From Bacteroidales bacterium (GTDB taxonomy: Bacteria; Bacteroidota; Bacteroidia; Bacteroidales; ML635J-15), in the NCBI GenBank assembly GCA_028696755.1, contig JAQVGK010000204.1, positions 1-6,581 on the forward strand: a stretch of 6,581 nt of DNA, written 5' to 3'. A program made the translations under genes and the position numbers. Within the stretch, counting starts at the first letter, position 1. Every line of letters begins with the position of its first letter. Below, in pieces: positions 6,558 through 6,581 of the stretch. The notes below the pieces were generated by a model. That model saw nothing but the letters and a program-made list of their open reading frames with translations, searched no databases and was not told the DNA's origin.

Positions 6558-6581
6558 TGGCAAGAATGAAATCACAAATGA

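Overview
The window looks like chromosomal or metagenome-assembled DNA from a Bacteroidota species. It is AT-rich, and three large plus-strand genes each end in a type IX secretion system (T9SS) type A C-terminal sorting domain with the [YF]PNP opening. Two of them start with signal peptides ending in an S-Q or A-Q boundary typical of the phylum. No Shine-Dalgarno sequence precedes either intact start; both lie in an AAATTATGAA context, as expected for Bacteroidota.

Layout. (1) Positions 1-153, minus strand: the N-terminal 51 codons of a PurF-like (amidophosphoribosyltransferase-type) protein running off the left edge. (2) Positions 165-2621, plus strand: a secreted parallel beta-helix protein with a helical C-terminal half and a T9SS tail. 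Its true N-terminus and signal peptide are missing, and its reading frame continues upstream into the PurF fragment, so a rearrangement or assembly junction probably lies near 90-130. (3) Positions 2638-2670: a strong intrinsic terminator. (4) Positions 2676-4247: a secreted seven-repeat, probably beta-propeller, protein with a T9SS tail. (5) Positions 4259-6364: a secreted protein with about 14 propeller repeats of the two-component-regulator-propeller type and a T9SS tail, 11 bp downstream of gene 4 and probably cotranscribed with it. (6) Positions 6365-6581: gene-free DNA with short AT-rich tandem repeats in inverted arrangement and a GC-richer nested hairpin, resembling an interspersed intergenic repeat.

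How the genes relate. The three plus-strand products are all predicted to cross the inner membrane by Sec (the first only if its missing start carried a signal peptide) and to be exported and anchored or released at the cell surface by T9SS. None has a visible catalytic domain; they look like surface repeat or adhesion/binding proteins. The last two have near-paralogous sorting tails and probably form a two-gene unit. The PurF-like gene is a housekeeping-type gene with no evident functional link. I see no CRISPR array, tRNA, rRNA, transposase or defence system. The most noteworthy points are the head-to-head truncated-gene junction at the left end, the sensor-type propeller uncoupled from any kinase, and the repeat element at the right end.
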